In this document: piece by piece, positions 25,790-32,873 of the stretch
How positions within the stretch are numbered: position 1 is the stretch's first letter
How the letters are laid out: every line of letters begins with the position of its first letter
Assembly (NCBI RefSeq): GCF_021502725.1
Contig: NZ_JAKFFS010000006.1
Coordinates: forward strand, 434,001 to 498,000
Direction of reading: 5' to 3'
Source: Dyadobacter sp. CY345
GTDB lineage: Bacteria > Bacteroidota > Bacteroidia > Cytophagales > Spirosomataceae
Length of the DNA stretch: 64,000 nucleotides
Program-made: the position numbers and the translations under genes
The notes under the pieces: model-generated
What the model saw: only the letters and a program-made list of their open reading frames with translations
What the model was told of the DNA's origin: nothing
Databases searched by the model: none

Positions 25790-27073
25790 TCAGAATATAA
25801 AAAATTGCACTTGCAACCAGAATTGGCCATAAGATTTTTTGTCGTAATCACCAGTCAATGTAGGCATATTATACTGACGCGCTACGTAAGACAAGCGCAA
25901 ATTGGTATTGTTTCCGTTAAAGAAATAGTTGAGTCCGCCTCCGTAAACTGAGCTTGATTTCGCCTTATCAAAATCACCAACAAGCTCTGAGCCAACCTGT
26001 TCCTTCTTTGATGAGATATTTTGATTCTCATATCGAATCCATGGCTGCAATTTTGACTTTGTAAAATAGTAACCAAGTTCGAGAAACTGAACTGTCTGAC
26101 GAGGAATCAAACCCGCAAAGGAATATTTCGAATTGACATTGGTTCCTCCCGTCATGTATTGAAAAGCTGCGTTAAGTGTGACAGAACCAGGATTTCCAGC
26201 TTTCTTATCAATAAAAACGTCGGTTCCGACATTGTAATATTTTCCTTGAGTATCAAATCCGGCAGCCCAGGCGAATGTATTTCCGGCTCCGAGTTTTGTG
26301 CCGGCGTAGTAGTAATCTTTTTCTGGATCCAGGAAATTATAAGCAACGCGACCCACTATACGCAATGGCGCTTGTCCGTCAAGGTTTCTACCTGTAAAAA
26401 CTCCCAGGCGATACTCCAGCTTATCTTTTAAAAGAAAACCGCGGGCGTTCACACCAAGATCGCGACCAAAATTTCCCTGCAACGGGCTATTTCCGAACAT
26501 GTTATAAGGATACTGGAAATAAGTAAAATCGTTCGCCATCAAGCCAGCTGCTCCTTGCAATCCATTTCTATTATTGGAAACCAGCTGCATACCAGCGATC
26601 AATTGAAATGAGTTTGAAAAATCATACTCATATTGCGCATCCAGAATAATCGGAGCAACTTTAACATTTTTTGTTCCATCGCCAAGCTGAATGCCGATAG
26701 GCGATGGAAGGTCGGTTTCCATAAAAAAACTACCCTTTTTAGATAACTGTCCGCCAACCAAAACCCGAGCCCGATAAACTGAAAATCCTTTGTTCCAGTC
26801 TCTTGCATTAGCGGAAGGCATTCCGCCAAATCCTGTTTGTTCTGTTGAAGCGAACATATGGACGATTGCGCCAACATGTATTGAAGGTTTAAAGTCCTCC
26901 ATGCCATTCTCGATAACAACTGAATCTGCTTTCGGAACATAAGCGGAAAACTCGCGAAGCATGCGTGCTTTCTTTACTGCTTTTTTGTCCTTTTCGTCAA
27001 TATCCGCGGAAGCGTAAACAACGCCACGAGACAAGGCCAACATTGCACTTACACAAAGGATAAATCTTTTCAT
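25790..27073 (-). CDS. Outer-membrane porin of the urea island
   Basis: A 427-aa beta-barrel protein. The ATG at 27073 starts the signal peptide MKRFILCVSAMLALSRGVVYA; an upstream in-frame start adds 18 residues without a better signal. A short charged linker is followed by a barrel of alternating strands ending in the aromatic terminus YGQFWLQVQFFIF, typical of outer-membrane proteins. The pattern resembles the OprP/OprO-like phosphate-selective porin superfamily. Position directly ahead of urtABCDE recalls the fmdC porin next to amide/urea transporter genes in methylotrophs. I infer that it admits urea or short amides. Two operator-like motifs lie between its ATG and 65 bases upstream. Confidence 0.8.
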   Translation of the reverse strand: MKRFILCVSAMLALSRGVVYASADIDEKDKKAVKKARMLREFSAYVPKADSVVIENGMEDFKPSIHVGAIVHMFASTEQTGFGGMPSANARDWNKGFSVYRARVLVGGQLSKKGSFFMETDLPSPIGIQLGDGTKNVKVAPIILDAQYEYDFSNSFQLIAGMQLVSNNRNGLQGAAGLMANDFTYFQYPYNMFGNSPLQGNFGRDLGVNARGFLLKDKLEYRLGVFTGRNLDGQAPLRIVGRVAYNFLDPEKDYYYAGTKLGAGNTFAWAAGFDTQGKYYNVGTDVFIDKKAGNPGSVTLNAAFQYMTGGTNVNSKYSFAGLIPRQTVQFLELGYYFTKSKLQPWIRYENQNISSKKEQVGSELVGDFDKAKSSSVYGGGLNYFFNGNNTNLRLSYVARQYNMPTLTGDYDKKSYGQFWLQVQFFIF

Positions 27074-27094
27074 GATCATGTGGATAAGTTGAAT

Positions 27095-27138
27095 TACGTA
27101 AGTATTTAATACAACATTAAGAAACAATTACGTATGTA
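27095..27138. promoter_or_regulatory. Two putative operator copies upstream of the porin gene
   Basis: TACGTAAGTA (27095-27104) and TACGTATGTA (27129-27138; inside the near-palindrome TTACGTATGTAA, 27128-27139) are exact matches to TACGTANGTA. They lie 22 and 56 bases before the porin ATG, 34 bases apart start-to-start. So close to the gene they probably overlap the promoter or leader. Confidence 0.6.
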
Positions 27139-27303
27139 ACAAATCTATTTCTGAAAAATGAAAATATTCATCTAAATATTATATAAATTGATACTTAAAG
27201 AATATTATTTGGGTAAAAATTGTATTTACATCATATAAATGAGCCATAACGGACATACGGTTTCATTTAATATTTATTCAATCCAACGCAAAAACCCTCT
27301 GTA

Positions 27304-27313
27304 TACCTAAGTA
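27304..27313. promoter_or_regulatory. Distal variant of the urea-island motif
   Basis: Reverse strand reads TACTTAGGTA, one mismatch to TACGTANGTA. It extends on the plus strand to TATACCTAAGTA, matching 10 of 12 bases of the kinase-site arm TATACCTACGTG. It lies 231 bases before the porin ATG and just before the next terminator. It may be a remote site or chance. Confidence 0.35.
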
Positions 27314-27324
27314 CCATACAAAGA

Positions 27325-27355
27325 AAAACCCGGCTAGTATTACGAGCCGGGTTTT
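27325..27355. terminator. Hairpin terminator of the 121-aa secreted protein gene
   Basis: An 11-bp stem (AAAACCCGGCT at 27325-27335, complement at 27345-27355) with a 9-nt loop. The A run on the left gives a U-tract on the minus strand. It marks the upstream border of the urea island. Confidence 0.8.
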
Positions 27356-27408
27356 ACATACTACTGTCACCTTCTTCAAAACTGAATCAGACCAGATTCA
27401 GCTTTTTG

Positions 27409-27774
27409 TTATAAACTGCAAGTCATCATCGCCTGCGATTTTTCTTCCGGTCTATAAACTGCCTGTGCCTTATAATTGCCCACAGATTGTAATGGATTAA
27501 TATTACTCACAACAGACTTCCTTTTTGCAGAAATTACAGTGACAGGACTTGTTGCATATTTCGGCGTTTGATGAACCGAACTCTTATGAGCATTAAAGGA
27601 TTGCTTAACCAGCACAATTTGCTGCGGTCTCACACCAGCCATCTTTGCCTTGTTGGGCATTTTATAGTTATGAGAGGATATGCCGGGATCGGAAATTTTT
27701 TGAGCCTGAGACTTTACACAAAACAAGACTCCGACTGCCAACGAAAGCATTTTAAGATTTACTGATTTCAACAT
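27409..27774 (-). CDS. Hypothetical small exported protein
   Basis: A 121-aa protein with a plausible signal peptide (about residues 1-25, SLAVGVLFCVKSQAQ). The mature part is basic and rich in Ser, Lys, Gln and Val (for example PQQIVLVKQSFNAHKSSVHQ) with one Cys near the C-terminus (MMTCSL). No family is recognised. It is monocistronic, ending in the terminator at 27325-27355 and preceded by more than 400 bases without genes. A periplasmic location is likely. Confidence 0.55.
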   Translation of the reverse strand: MLKSVNLKMLSLAVGVLFCVKSQAQKISDPGISSHNYKMPNKAKMAGVRPQQIVLVKQSFNAHKSSVHQTPKYATSPVTVISAKRKSVVSNINPLQSVGNYKAQAVYRPEEKSQAMMTCSL

Positions 27775-28181
27775 TGATGTATTGAATTTTAAGGATTAGG
27801 AATGAAAATTTTCACAAATGTAATTATCCCCAATCATCAATCCATACGCAATTCAAATATAAACATACAATATTCAAACATTATATTTTTCATAAAACAT
27901 CTATATTAACTTAATTATTTACATTTTAGGAATCTTCATATTTCATCCTGAAAAGATATTTAACTCCGAAAATATCCTCATATATTTAATTTAAGCATAT
28001 TTATAATATTTTGCAGTTTACGATGATAGAATATTCTCGATGTCAACCCAAAACACTTTCGACACTTTTAAAGTAAGAAAATACAGCTAAGTAATTATAA
28101 AATTCAAATATAACTTTAAATAGATTCAGAGTGAAATAGTCGAAGTGAGTATAATTATATAAAGAGATACAACAAAAAAAA
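27775..28181. other. 407-bp AT-rich gap without a recognised gene
   Basis: Very AT-rich DNA between the starts of the 121-aa protein gene and the terminator of the SelA-like gene. It must contain the promoter of the 121-aa gene. Frames are broken by frequent stops; no tRNA-like fold, repeat or structured RNA was seen. Confidence 0.5.
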
Positions 28182-28205
28182 GAGCCGATTTCGCGGCTCC
28201 TTTTT
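28182..28205 (-). terminator. Hairpin terminator of the SelA-like gene
   Basis: A 6-bp GC-rich stem (GAGCCG at 28182-28187, complement at 28194-28199) with a 6-nt loop, flanked by A7-8 on the left and T5 on the right. On the minus strand the stem is followed by a strong U-tract, 17 bases after the stop at 28222. Confidence 0.75.
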
Positions 28206-28221
28206 ACGAATTTCTATAAAT

Positions 28222-29835
28222 TTAAGTTGCCAATGGAGGACCTGATGGAATCATTATTTTCTCTCGCTTAGCTTTGAAAGTATGCCTTTTTGCAGTGAAT
28301 TTGGCAGTCATGTATTCACCCATATAAATAGAACCGGTCATGGTATTATCTTTCACTATTCCCGAAAACATGAAGGTAATATTGTCAGCAATCTGACGAT
28401 CGGAGCTTTTCATTTTAATCTCGTTCCCCTCGATCGTCCCCTGCAATTCTCTTACGCTAAACTCACCTTTGTGCGAACCTTCCAGCCAGTTTCCATCTTG
28501 TTCTAAAATCAACGACTGTTTACTTGTGCTTGAAAAGAATTCAACTTCCATATCCCAGTGACCCTTAACTGCTGACGAAGCTGCTGCCATTTCCGTTTTC
28601 GCGGATGTGCGTTTCTGGATCAGTGTTTCATACAGACGATCAGAAACAATCTTATCGTCGCCTGGCTGCATTTGGCCGGTTGTGATGGATACAAAAGTTA
28701 CACCGTCACGTGTCCCTCCACCCAATGCAATACGTGGTTTTGTTCTACCAAAAAGTTCTGCGATCTCTTCACCTGAAATATTCAGTTTTGATGGATCCCA
28801 CGAAATTTTCAGCTGTGGTGTACGATTTGAGAGCTCCTTTGGCTCGATTACCGTGGTTTTCACCCCATCGATGGTAGTAACTTTTTTAGAAATATTGTCC
28901 AGCCACGACAGCCACCTCTTCCACTCACCCGCATGGTCGCGCTTTGTCCATGCCTCCACAGCCGCAATCATGCCCATTGTTTCTTCCCGGCCCACTTTAT
29001 TATCTCTTCCCGGCCCGTGATGCGGAGCGCTCGCCTGCCATGCAGACATCAGCAAATCTTTTCTGCCTAGCACAAGCCCGGCACATTGCGGTCCACACAG
29101 CGCTTTCCCGCCGCTGTAAATTACCACGTCAGCACCCATTTTTAGGTGGACGTTTGGTATGGTCAGGTCTTCGGCGGCGGCATCCACCATGATCGGTATT
29201 TTTTTGGCTTTTGCAATTTTTGAAATAATTTCCAGCGACATAGGGCCAGTCATTGATTCTTCCATCGCCATCAGATAAATCATCGCCGTCCGTGAGCTGA
29301 TTGCATTTTTCAGTTCTTCAATCGAATCTACCGTGATCAAAGTCACGCCAACATTTCGCAGTGCGTGATCATATACATTTCGGGAATATCTCGGGATTAT
29401 CACCTCTGTTTTCTCAAAACCTTCCAGATTTGGGATCCGGATCAGTTTTTCAGGATTTCCGCCAGTTACGCAAGCGACTGTCACATGTTTCATTCCAGCC
29501 GCACATCCGGCAGAAACCATACCCCACTCTGCTCCGGTTAATTCCGCCAGGCGCTTTCCTGCACCAAAGGCCAATTCGTCATATTGTACGAAAACCTGCG
29601 CGGCAGCATCCATCGCGTTCCGAACCTCCGGCCGTTCAATTGAACCACCGATAATGGTAAATGTTCCTCTGCAATTAATAATTGGCTCAACGCCAATAGC
29701 CTGATAAACTTCTTTTCCACCGGCGGCTGGAGCGGCGCTGACAGTGCCAGTTTCTGAAACAGGCTTCTTCGGAAGCATCATTCCTCCCGCAAGCGGAAGC
29801 AGCGACAAATCTTTGATAGCATTTCTACGATTCAT
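28222..29835 (-). CDS. Tat-exported SelA-family PLP enzyme with C-terminal beta domain
   Basis: A 537-aa protein. The N-terminus MNRRNAIKDLSLLPLAGGMM is a twin-arginine-like signal. Residues about 40-410 are a fold type I PLP domain of the SelA/D-glucosaminate-6-phosphate ammonia-lyase group: Asp218 in IMVDAAAEDL, Lys244 in YSGGKALCGPQ as the Schiff-base lysine, and GGGTRDGV near the end. Residues about 430-520 form a separate beta-rich domain (MEVEFFSSTSKQSLILEQDG) resembling small lipocalin-like stability domains. Selenocysteine synthase function is unlikely given export and the absence of SelB or tRNA-Sec nearby. The substrate is unknown; a lyase acting on an amino sugar or amino acid in the periplasm is an inference. 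Confidence 0.75.
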   Translation of the reverse strand: MNRRNAIKDLSLLPLAGGMMLPKKPVSETGTVSAAPAAGGKEVYQAIGVEPIINCRGTFTIIGGSIERPEVRNAMDAAAQVFVQYDELAFGAGKRLAELTGAEWGMVSAGCAAGMKHVTVACVTGGNPEKLIRIPNLEGFEKTEVIIPRYSRNVYDHALRNVGVTLITVDSIEELKNAISSRTAMIYLMAMEESMTGPMSLEIISKIAKAKKIPIMVDAAAEDLTIPNVHLKMGADVVIYSGGKALCGPQCAGLVLGRKDLLMSAWQASAPHHGPGRDNKVGREETMGMIAAVEAWTKRDHAGEWKRWLSWLDNISKKVTTIDGVKTTVIEPKELSNRTPQLKISWDPSKLNISGEEIAELFGRTKPRIALGGGTRDGVTFVSITTGQMQPGDDKIVSDRLYETLIQKRTSAKTEMAAASSAVKGHWDMEVEFFSSTSKQSLILEQDGNWLEGSHKGEFSVRELQGTIEGNEIKMKSSDRQIADNITFMFSGIVKDNTMTGSIYMGEYMTAKFTAKRHTFKAKREKIMIPSGPPLAT

Positions 29836-30443
29836 TTTTGATCAGATAAGGTTTTAGGAATTTTAAGGAAATAGGACTTAGAAGTTAGTACGGAATTTCA
29901 GACAGTTCAACAGAATCTTGATATCATCTCATCATACATATCAGTCGACCGTGACTTAATCTCATTTAAGTATAATATTTTGAATAAAAAAATCAAAACA
30001 AGTCATTATATCGCCGTTTCCATCTAAGTTGAAACGAGTTTAATACTAAATGTGCTATTAACCAAATATTATAAAGTAGCAAGACTTCAACTGGTCTGAG
30101 AGAAATCCCGGAAGATTAAAAAATGGAAGTGGGTAGACTTGGATCGGAGTTAAAGTAATATGTACCACATTTACCTTCATTTTGGCATTTTAACTAACTG
30201 CCGGATTTACCAATTTTGTTCAACAAACTTACCATATCACAAAAGTCGCGCCGAGGTCTGAAAATTTAAATAATTAGCCAGGTACGTTATGAAAATTTCT
30301 GTTATTAAAATTCTGACATATGTTCTTACAACAATATTTCTTGTCGCATTAAATAAGTTATTTAATGAATTGTAAGAATCTCTCTTATTTAACTGCGCTG
30401 TAAAATTCTGATCAATATCGACCGCCTGTGAAAGATGGAAATC
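29836..30443. other. 608-bp AT-rich gap, no gene recognised
   Basis: Long AT-rich stretch between the SelA-like start (minus) and a possible 29-aa ORF (plus). It should hold the SelA-like promoter. All six frames are frequently stopped; no tRNA, repeat array or clear hairpin was found. Confidence 0.5.
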
Positions 30444-30533
30444 ATGACAAAATCTTCAAAGTTAATTACCCTTCTGCTGCTTGGCGCGATGACGTTGATG
30501 TTATTTGCCCTTATATTCAAATTCCTGTTATGA
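30444..30533 (+). CDS. Possible 29-aa single-pass membrane peptide
   Basis: An ATG-to-TGA frame at 30444-30533 encodes a peptide starting MTKSSKLITLLLLG and continuing as one hydrophobic helix to the C-terminus (ALIFKFLL). The basic N-terminus plus an uninterrupted helix is typical of small bacterial membrane peptides. The frame is preceded by a purine stretch (GAAAGATGGAAATC) that could aid initiation. Against it: the ORF is short and alone in a gene-poor area. No family is known to me. Confidence 0.35.
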   Translation: MTKSSKLITLLLLGAMTLMLFALIFKFLL

Positions 30534-30636
30534 TCACTATCCTTCGTAGCTTATTTTATTTTTGGGGCAGACAGAATCTTTAATATACAGCCGAAGATAT
30601 CGAGATTCGGAGATTTGGAGACAGCCCAATATGCAA

Positions 30637-30687
30637 AAAGTGAAGCCCGTTATTAAATGCCGAAACATTTATAACAGGCCTCACTTT
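30637..30687 (-). terminator. Imperfect hairpin terminator of the Thr/Pro/Gly repeat protein gene
   Basis: Arms 30637-30658 and 30667-30687 pair with small interruptions (AAAGTGA/TCACTTT, GCC/GGC, ATTTATAAC with GTTATTAAAT). It lies 28 bases after the minus-strand stop at 30715. Confidence 0.55.
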
Positions 30688-30714
30688 ATCAACTAACTAT
30701 TGTACTACAGAAAA

Positions 30715-31311
30715 TTATGGTCTTGTTGTTCCACCCGGAGTTGTGGTAGTCGAACCAGGTGTTGTGGTTGACCCAGGCGTGGTTGTTGATCCAGGCGTGG
30801 TTGTTGACGGCGAAGTCATGCTTCCAGGTGTTGTTGTTGAAGGATTAGCTGTGCTTCCCGGAGTTGTTGAAGAATTATTCATGCTACCCGGTGTAGTTGT
30901 TGAATTATTCAAGGTTCCAGGTGTTGTAGTCGAATTGTTCATGCTACCAGGAGTAGTTGATGAATTGTTCATACTACCAGGTGTTGTAGATGAATTATTC
31001 ATGCTACCTGGTGATGTCGAGCTGCCAGGTGTAGTTGACGAATTTGTCGAACTTCCAGGAGTTGTTGAAGATGGATAAGTCGAACTACCCTGTGTTGATG
31101 AAGGTTGAGTACTGCTGCCCGGAGTTGTTGACGAAGGTGTAGTACTTCTCGTTCCCTGAGTTGTTTTTCCTTTCTTCATCTTCTGAGATTGCGTACTACT
31201 TTCAGATGAACTATTTGGTGTCGTTGTTGACGGCGATGTCGATGTTTGAGCATACGCTGAAATAGAACCAAAAAGAATAAATGCGATGATGTTTAATTTT
31301 ATCGATTTCAT
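30715..31311 (-). CDS. Secreted low-complexity Ser/Thr/Pro/Gly repeat protein
   Basis: A 198-aa protein with a signal peptide (MKSIKLNIIAFILFGSISAYAQ). The mature protein is almost wholly Ser, Thr, Pro, Gly and Asn, built on units such as STTPGSMNNS and TTPGSTTTPGS. A short basic island KMKKGKTTQGTRS sits near residue 45. No enzymatic domain exists. The underlying DNA is a tandem array of about 30-bp units (see repeat entry). The sequence is likely disordered and possibly glycosylated, since Bacteroidota O-glycosylate at D-S/T-hydrophobic motifs, though few such motifs are visible here. A cell-envelope spacer or stress-related protein is possible; function unknown. Confidence 0.7.
   Translation of the reverse strand: MKSIKLNIIAFILFGSISAYAQTSTSPSTTTPNSSSESSTQSQKMKKGKTTQGTRSTTPSSTTPGSSTQPSSTQGSSTYPSSTTPGSSTNSSTTPGSSTSPGSMNNSSTTPGSMNNSSTTPGSMNNSTTTPGTLNNSTTTPGSMNNSSTTPGSTANPSTTTPGSMTSPSTTTPGSTTTPGSTTTPGSTTTTPGGTTRP
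30873..31023. repeat. Tandem array of ~30-bp units in the repeat-protein gene
   Basis: About five consecutive imperfect 30-bp units begin GAATTATTCATGCTACC or GAATTGTTCATRCTACC on the plus strand; each encodes a TTPGSMNNSS-like decapeptide on the minus strand. Unit length is a multiple of three, so copy-number change would keep the frame. The flanks hold shorter 15-18-bp units encoding TTPGS. Confidence 0.75.
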
Positions 31312-31595
31312 AATAATTTCTAATTTAAAATGCAGTTATTAAAGTTTTTATAATTGTTAGATGTAATTGGTTTAGATAAATAACCATACCACATAAGCAT
31401 ATAAAAAACATTGCATAAAAATTTCCCGATTGCGTATATACTTGATAATCAAAACGTTTATCAGGTGAGATGAATTCGTAAACGTACAAATATACGTCCA
31501 CACAATGCGTTAGGAAAGCGGATTTAGACATTGAATTTCTCATAAATCCAGTCAATAATTCACCTTACGTTTACTTGATCAAATCCGAAGCTTCG

Positions 31596-32123
31596 TTAAC
31601 TTTTACCCAATTTCAGTATTCGACTCTTGTTGAATTGTTGAAGTAATATGGGGCAAGCATTGTACAAAAAATTGCACGTTATGATAACAGCACCGATGCC
31701 ATATCTTAGATTCATCAAGGCGTGGATAGAAATTAAAAGGAAAAATATCAGGCAGATGAAATGATACCGCTCATACATCTCCACGGTTTTTAAATACTTG
31801 TTCAGCGAAGTCCGATCTCGTATCCTGCGATATTGGGGCAGATCTTTTCGGATTGCACGGTTGATAATATCTCCGTCCTGTACGAACTGACGAATCCTTT
31901 TAACACCTAACCGTTTGTAAAATTGAGGGTTGCGACTGATTTGAAGACGATCAAAAATCTGCTTTGGGAGAAATCCACAGGTGAGGCTGATCACCAGAAA
32001 AATGTAAAATGCCTCATAGGAAGACAGACTGCTCAAATAGACCAGAATTGGTATAAAAGCCAGCAATGTCCAGCCAATATTGATCAGTTGGTTGAGCATC
32101 AACTTTTTAGAAGCAGTTTTCAT
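31596..32123 (-). CDS. Membrane protein, weakly CrtO-acyltransferase-like
   Basis: A 175-aa protein with two hydrophobic pairs (about 12-52 and 118-158). Between them lies FYKRLGVKRIRQFVQDGDII and, later, a TVEMYERYHF segment. This layout, a transmembrane pair then L-G-V-R-R-x-R-x-x-x, then E-x-x-H near a second pair, resembles a family often labelled glycosyl-4,4'-diaponeurosporenoate acyltransferase (CrtO). The similarity is weak and no other carotenoid gene is in the window. The 284-bp gap upstream on the low-coordinate side contains no credible gene. I rate it as an uncharacterised membrane protein. Confidence 0.55.
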   Translation of the reverse strand: MKTASKKLMLNQLINIGWTLLAFIPILVYLSSLSSYEAFYIFLVISLTCGFLPKQIFDRLQISRNPQFYKRLGVKRIRQFVQDGDIINRAIRKDLPQYRRIRDRTSLNKYLKTVEMYERYHFICLIFFLLISIHALMNLRYGIGAVIITCNFLYNACPILLQQFNKSRILKLGKS

Positions 32124-32169
32124 TGAATTGATCCGAAGATATTATGAAAGCAGATTGTCATTTATATTG

Positions 32170-32736
32170 TTATTTCAAATCATATCGCCGGATGATATTC
32201 CAGGATTTTCCATCATGTTTCAGCAATTGAAAACTATTTACCACAAATGTCCCCGAAAATTTCTTATCCCGAAATTCCAGCCACGCCCTTTCAAACATTT
32301 CCGGTTGCAGATCTCTGTATGCAACCGTGATGTGAGGCCTGAAAACAAGTTCTGTATTGTTTGGTTTGGCGTCATCAAAAGAGTCAAAGAATTGCTGAAT
32401 AAGCACACGTTGTAAGCTGAAAAGACTATCGTTCAGGCTTGGTTTGATATAGATAACCGGATGTTTCGGATTTTTAAAGGCATCAAAACCTTTTAGTTCC
32501 AGCTGAAATGAAGGTATTTCAACAACCAAATCTAAAAACCAGTTCAGCAGATGATTGTGCACAATAGGTGGCAATCTAAAAGGAGCTTTTAATGTAATGT
32601 GAGGCATTACTCTTAAAGACCTCCGACTATCAAATCTTTCGGCAAATTCTTTCTGCACCTCAATGACTTGCCTGCTGATTTCCTCCGGAAGCACAATGGC
32701 AATGAAATATAAATTCTGATTTTCTGTATTCATCAT
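32170..32736 (-). CDS. 2H phosphoesterase (2'-5' RNA ligase/CPDase-like)
   Basis: A 188-aa protein with both His-x-Thr motifs of the 2H superfamily: HITLKAPF near residue 47 and HITVAYRD near 133. Length and spacing fit LigT/ThpR-like cyclic phosphodiesterases. Such enzymes act on 2',3'-cyclic or 2'-5' phosphodiester bonds in RNA or nucleotides, but cellular roles are often unclear. The protein is cytoplasmic, with no signal peptide. Two adjacent ATGs (32736 and 32733) are possible starts. It is 46 bases upstream of the CrtO-like gene on the same strand, so they could be co-transcribed. Confidence 0.8.
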   Translation of the reverse strand: MMNTENQNLYFIAIVLPEEISRQVIEVQKEFAERFDSRRSLRVMPHITLKAPFRLPPIVHNHLLNWFLDLVVEIPSFQLELKGFDAFKNPKHPVIYIKPSLNDSLFSLQRVLIQQFFDSFDDAKPNNTELVFRPHITVAYRDLQPEMFERAWLEFRDKKFSGTFVVNSFQLLKHDGKSWNIIRRYDLK

Positions 32737-32825
32737 TACCGAAATTATAATTCCTGAACACTTTTACCTTTATGAAAAGTGTAAATTTAGCCATCAATCC
32801 TTACTGACCAGTATCAAAAAGGAAA

Positions 32826-32857
32826 AACCGGCTTCCCGAATATTCAGGAGGCCGGTT
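32826..32857 (-). terminator. Hairpin terminator of the molybdenum aldehyde dehydrogenase operon
   Basis: AACCGGC (32826-32832) pairs with GCCGGTT (32851-32857). Further pairing inside extends the stem around a GAATATTC core. It lies 16 bases past the stop at 32874; on the minus strand it is followed by TTTTTCC. Confidence 0.7.
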
Positions 32858-32873
32858 CACTTAATTTTTATTA

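Noticed and set aside
28222..29835. Selenocysteine synthase SelA as the function of the PLP protein
   Set aside because: Tat-like signal, extra beta domain and absence of selB, selD or tRNA-Sec nearby argue against it.
31325..31555. 76-codon minus-strand frame after the repeat-protein start
   Set aside because: It starts at a TTG, has atypical composition (many Tyr, Phe, Cys), and lies where the promoter of the repeat-protein gene should be.
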